From the NCBI GenBank assembly GCA_964487925.1, contig CAZASZ010000017.1, forward strand, positions 1 to 34,184: a stretch of 34,184 nucleotides of DNA, given 5' to 3'. This document shows, in pieces, positions 33,331 to 34,184 of the stretch. A program made the position numbers and the translations under genes. Position 1 is the first letter of the stretch, and each line of letters opens with the position of its first letter. The DNA comes from RI-283 sp964487925 (GTDB lineage: Bacteria; Pseudomonadota; Gammaproteobacteria; SZUA-140). Under the pieces are notes generated by a model. The model saw only the letters and a list, made by a program, of their open reading frames with translations, had not been told where the DNA came from and did no database searches.

Positions 33331-33981
33331 TCAGGAGCCGGTTTCCTCGATCTCTAGCTTGTTGATCGTGACTGAATACCGGGATCCCGTGTCATCGCCA
33401 TCTATGTCGATCCAGACTGCGAAGGCCTCGACTGGTGCCGGGAGCCGATATTCGTGGTTGAATGGGCCTACCTTGTCGACGGCTGCGAAGAAGGTCTCAT
33501 GGATGAGCTCCGAGTCAGGGTGGACACGCGTCTTGCCGACGAGTTCCGGTCGTTGGGTCAGGGTGAAGAATTGAACCCGGTCCAGCCCTATTCCGGCAGG
33601 TGCTGCGTCGTAGAGATATTTGACCCAGTCGGCCGCTATGAAGCGCTGGAAGGCGTTTAGGTGCTTCCCCCCTACAAGGACAAAGCCGATGCGTAGCGGG
33701 AAGTCGTCGGCGTCCTTGTCTCCTTGTTGCTGCCCGTCTTGGATGTGTGGAAGTCCCGACAGTGATCCGCTGACACGAAATCCACTGATTCGGCGTGCTC
33801 TGTTAAAAGCATGGATGATAGGCCCAGCCGATTCCTTGACAGTCACGGTCATGCCGGTGGATGAGACCGTGACCGAATTAGCCGGAATGTCATCGAATTT
33901 CCCGATATGCCATTCGTCCAACGGGATACCGGGGATCATAAGAAAGGCGGGTAGTACCAACGAAGGGATGCGATTCTTCAT
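33331..33981 (-). CDS. Hypothetical protein, probably exported
   Basis: I do not recognise this 216-residue protein with certainty. The first ~20 residues (MKNRIPSLVLPAFLMIPG) look like a short, weak signal peptide. The rest is soluble, with RRISGFRVSGSL, DDFPLRIGFVLVGGK and a likely beta-rich C-terminal half. The overall arrangement (substrate-like domain, then DDFPLRI) is faintly like DUF3047 proteins, but I would not assign it. Its ATG overlaps the comM stop (ATGA), so it is translated from the comM message; CGGAG lies about 10 nt upstream. Confidence 0.75.
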   Translation of the reverse strand: MKNRIPSLVLPAFLMIPGIPLDEWHIGKFDDIPANSVTVSSTGMTVTVKESAGPIIHAFNRARRISGFRVSGSLSGLPHIQDGQQQGDKDADDFPLRIGFVLVGGKHLNAFQRFIAADWVKYLYDAAPAGIGLDRVQFFTLTQRPELVGKTRVHPDSELIHETFFAAVDKVGPFNHEYRLPAPVEAFAVWIDIDGDDTGSRYSVTINKLEIEETGS

Positions 33982-34184
33982 GGTGTCGATGCTCCGAGTG
34001 TCCGTCGATCCAGCCGAGGATAGTGTACCGCCTCGGCGAGGTGAGACTGAAGAATGTCGGGGCTCTCTGCAAGATCGGCAATGGACCGGGCTACGCGAAT
34101 GATGCGGTAATAAGCGCGGGCGGACATGCCTAGCCGGGTGCAGACCTGTTGGAGAAAGGCTTGTGTGGCGGCATCAAGTGGACA
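33978..34184 (-). CDS. comM: ComM/YifB-type Mg-chelatase-like ATPase, C-terminal end (partial)
   Basis: The last 68 codons of a gene running in from the right edge are open to the window end. The translation (LDAATQAFLQQVCTRLGMSA, then RAYYRIIRVARSIADLAESP and HLAEAVHYPRLDRR) matches the C-terminal helical lid of ComM (YifB), an AAA+ protein related to magnesium chelatase. In naturally competent bacteria ComM is a helicase for branch migration of incoming DNA. The nucleotide-binding part lies outside the window. The stop overlaps the next ATG by the ATGA motif. Confidence 0.9.
   Translation of the reverse strand, partial: CPLDAATQAFLQQVCTRLGMSARAYYRIIRVARSIADLAESPDILQSHLAEAVHYPRLDRRTLGASTP

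Noticed and set aside
33620..34102. A 160-codon open frame on the plus strand.
   Set aside because: It is antisense to the exported-looking protein and to the comM end, both of which have better support (family match, ATGA coupling).

Overview
The window looks like chromosomal DNA from a gammaproteobacterium of moderately high G+C, most likely a purple sulfur bacterium or a relative in the order Chromatiales. I infer this from the style of the proteins (glycogen phosphorylase with a DUF3417 N-terminus, short 6-phosphogluconate dehydrogenase, PEP carboxylase ending in NTG), the queA-tgt-yajC-secD-secF order, and an NAD(P)-linked group 3b [NiFe] hydrogenase. The species cannot be named from the sequence alone. 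There are no insertion sequences, CRISPR arrays or phage genes.

Layout. Positions 1-8011 hold glycogen metabolism: glgB (-) diverges from glgC (+), followed by malQ (+) and glgP (-). tRNA-Leu(CAA) follows at 8351-8437 (-). Positions 8578-14181 are the conserved queA-tgt-yajC-secD-secF block (+). A diguanylate cyclase (-), panD (+) and a small SAP-like Cys-rich protein (-) occupy 14207-16798. ppc and glgA (-) form a pair at 17059-21360 and face gnd, zwf, pgi and truA (+, 21836-26882). A P-type ATPase gene lacking its whole middle lies at 26906-28252 (+). It converges on the hydrogenase operon hydB-hydG-hydD-hydA-protease (-, 32819 to 28282). Beyond the operon lie a 74-codon remnant of hypE (+), tRNA-Arg(CCG) (-), a small exported-looking protein (-) and the 3' end of comM (-, cut by the window edge).

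How the genes fit together. GlgC, GlgA and GlgB build glycogen; GlgP and MalQ take it apart to glucose-1-phosphate and free dextrins. Pgi, Zwf and Gnd route hexose phosphate through the oxidative pentose phosphate pathway, giving reduced nucleotides that a group 3b hydrogenase could exchange with H2. PEP carboxylase shares an apparent transcript with glycogen synthase. The most unusual signal is that the genes on both sides of the hydrogenase operon carry in-frame internal deletions. The ATPase keeps its first ~55 residues and its C-terminal half but has lost TM1-4, the A domain and the phosphorylation Asp. hypE keeps about 50 N-terminal-domain residues and the C-terminal P-x-I-C tail but lost everything between.
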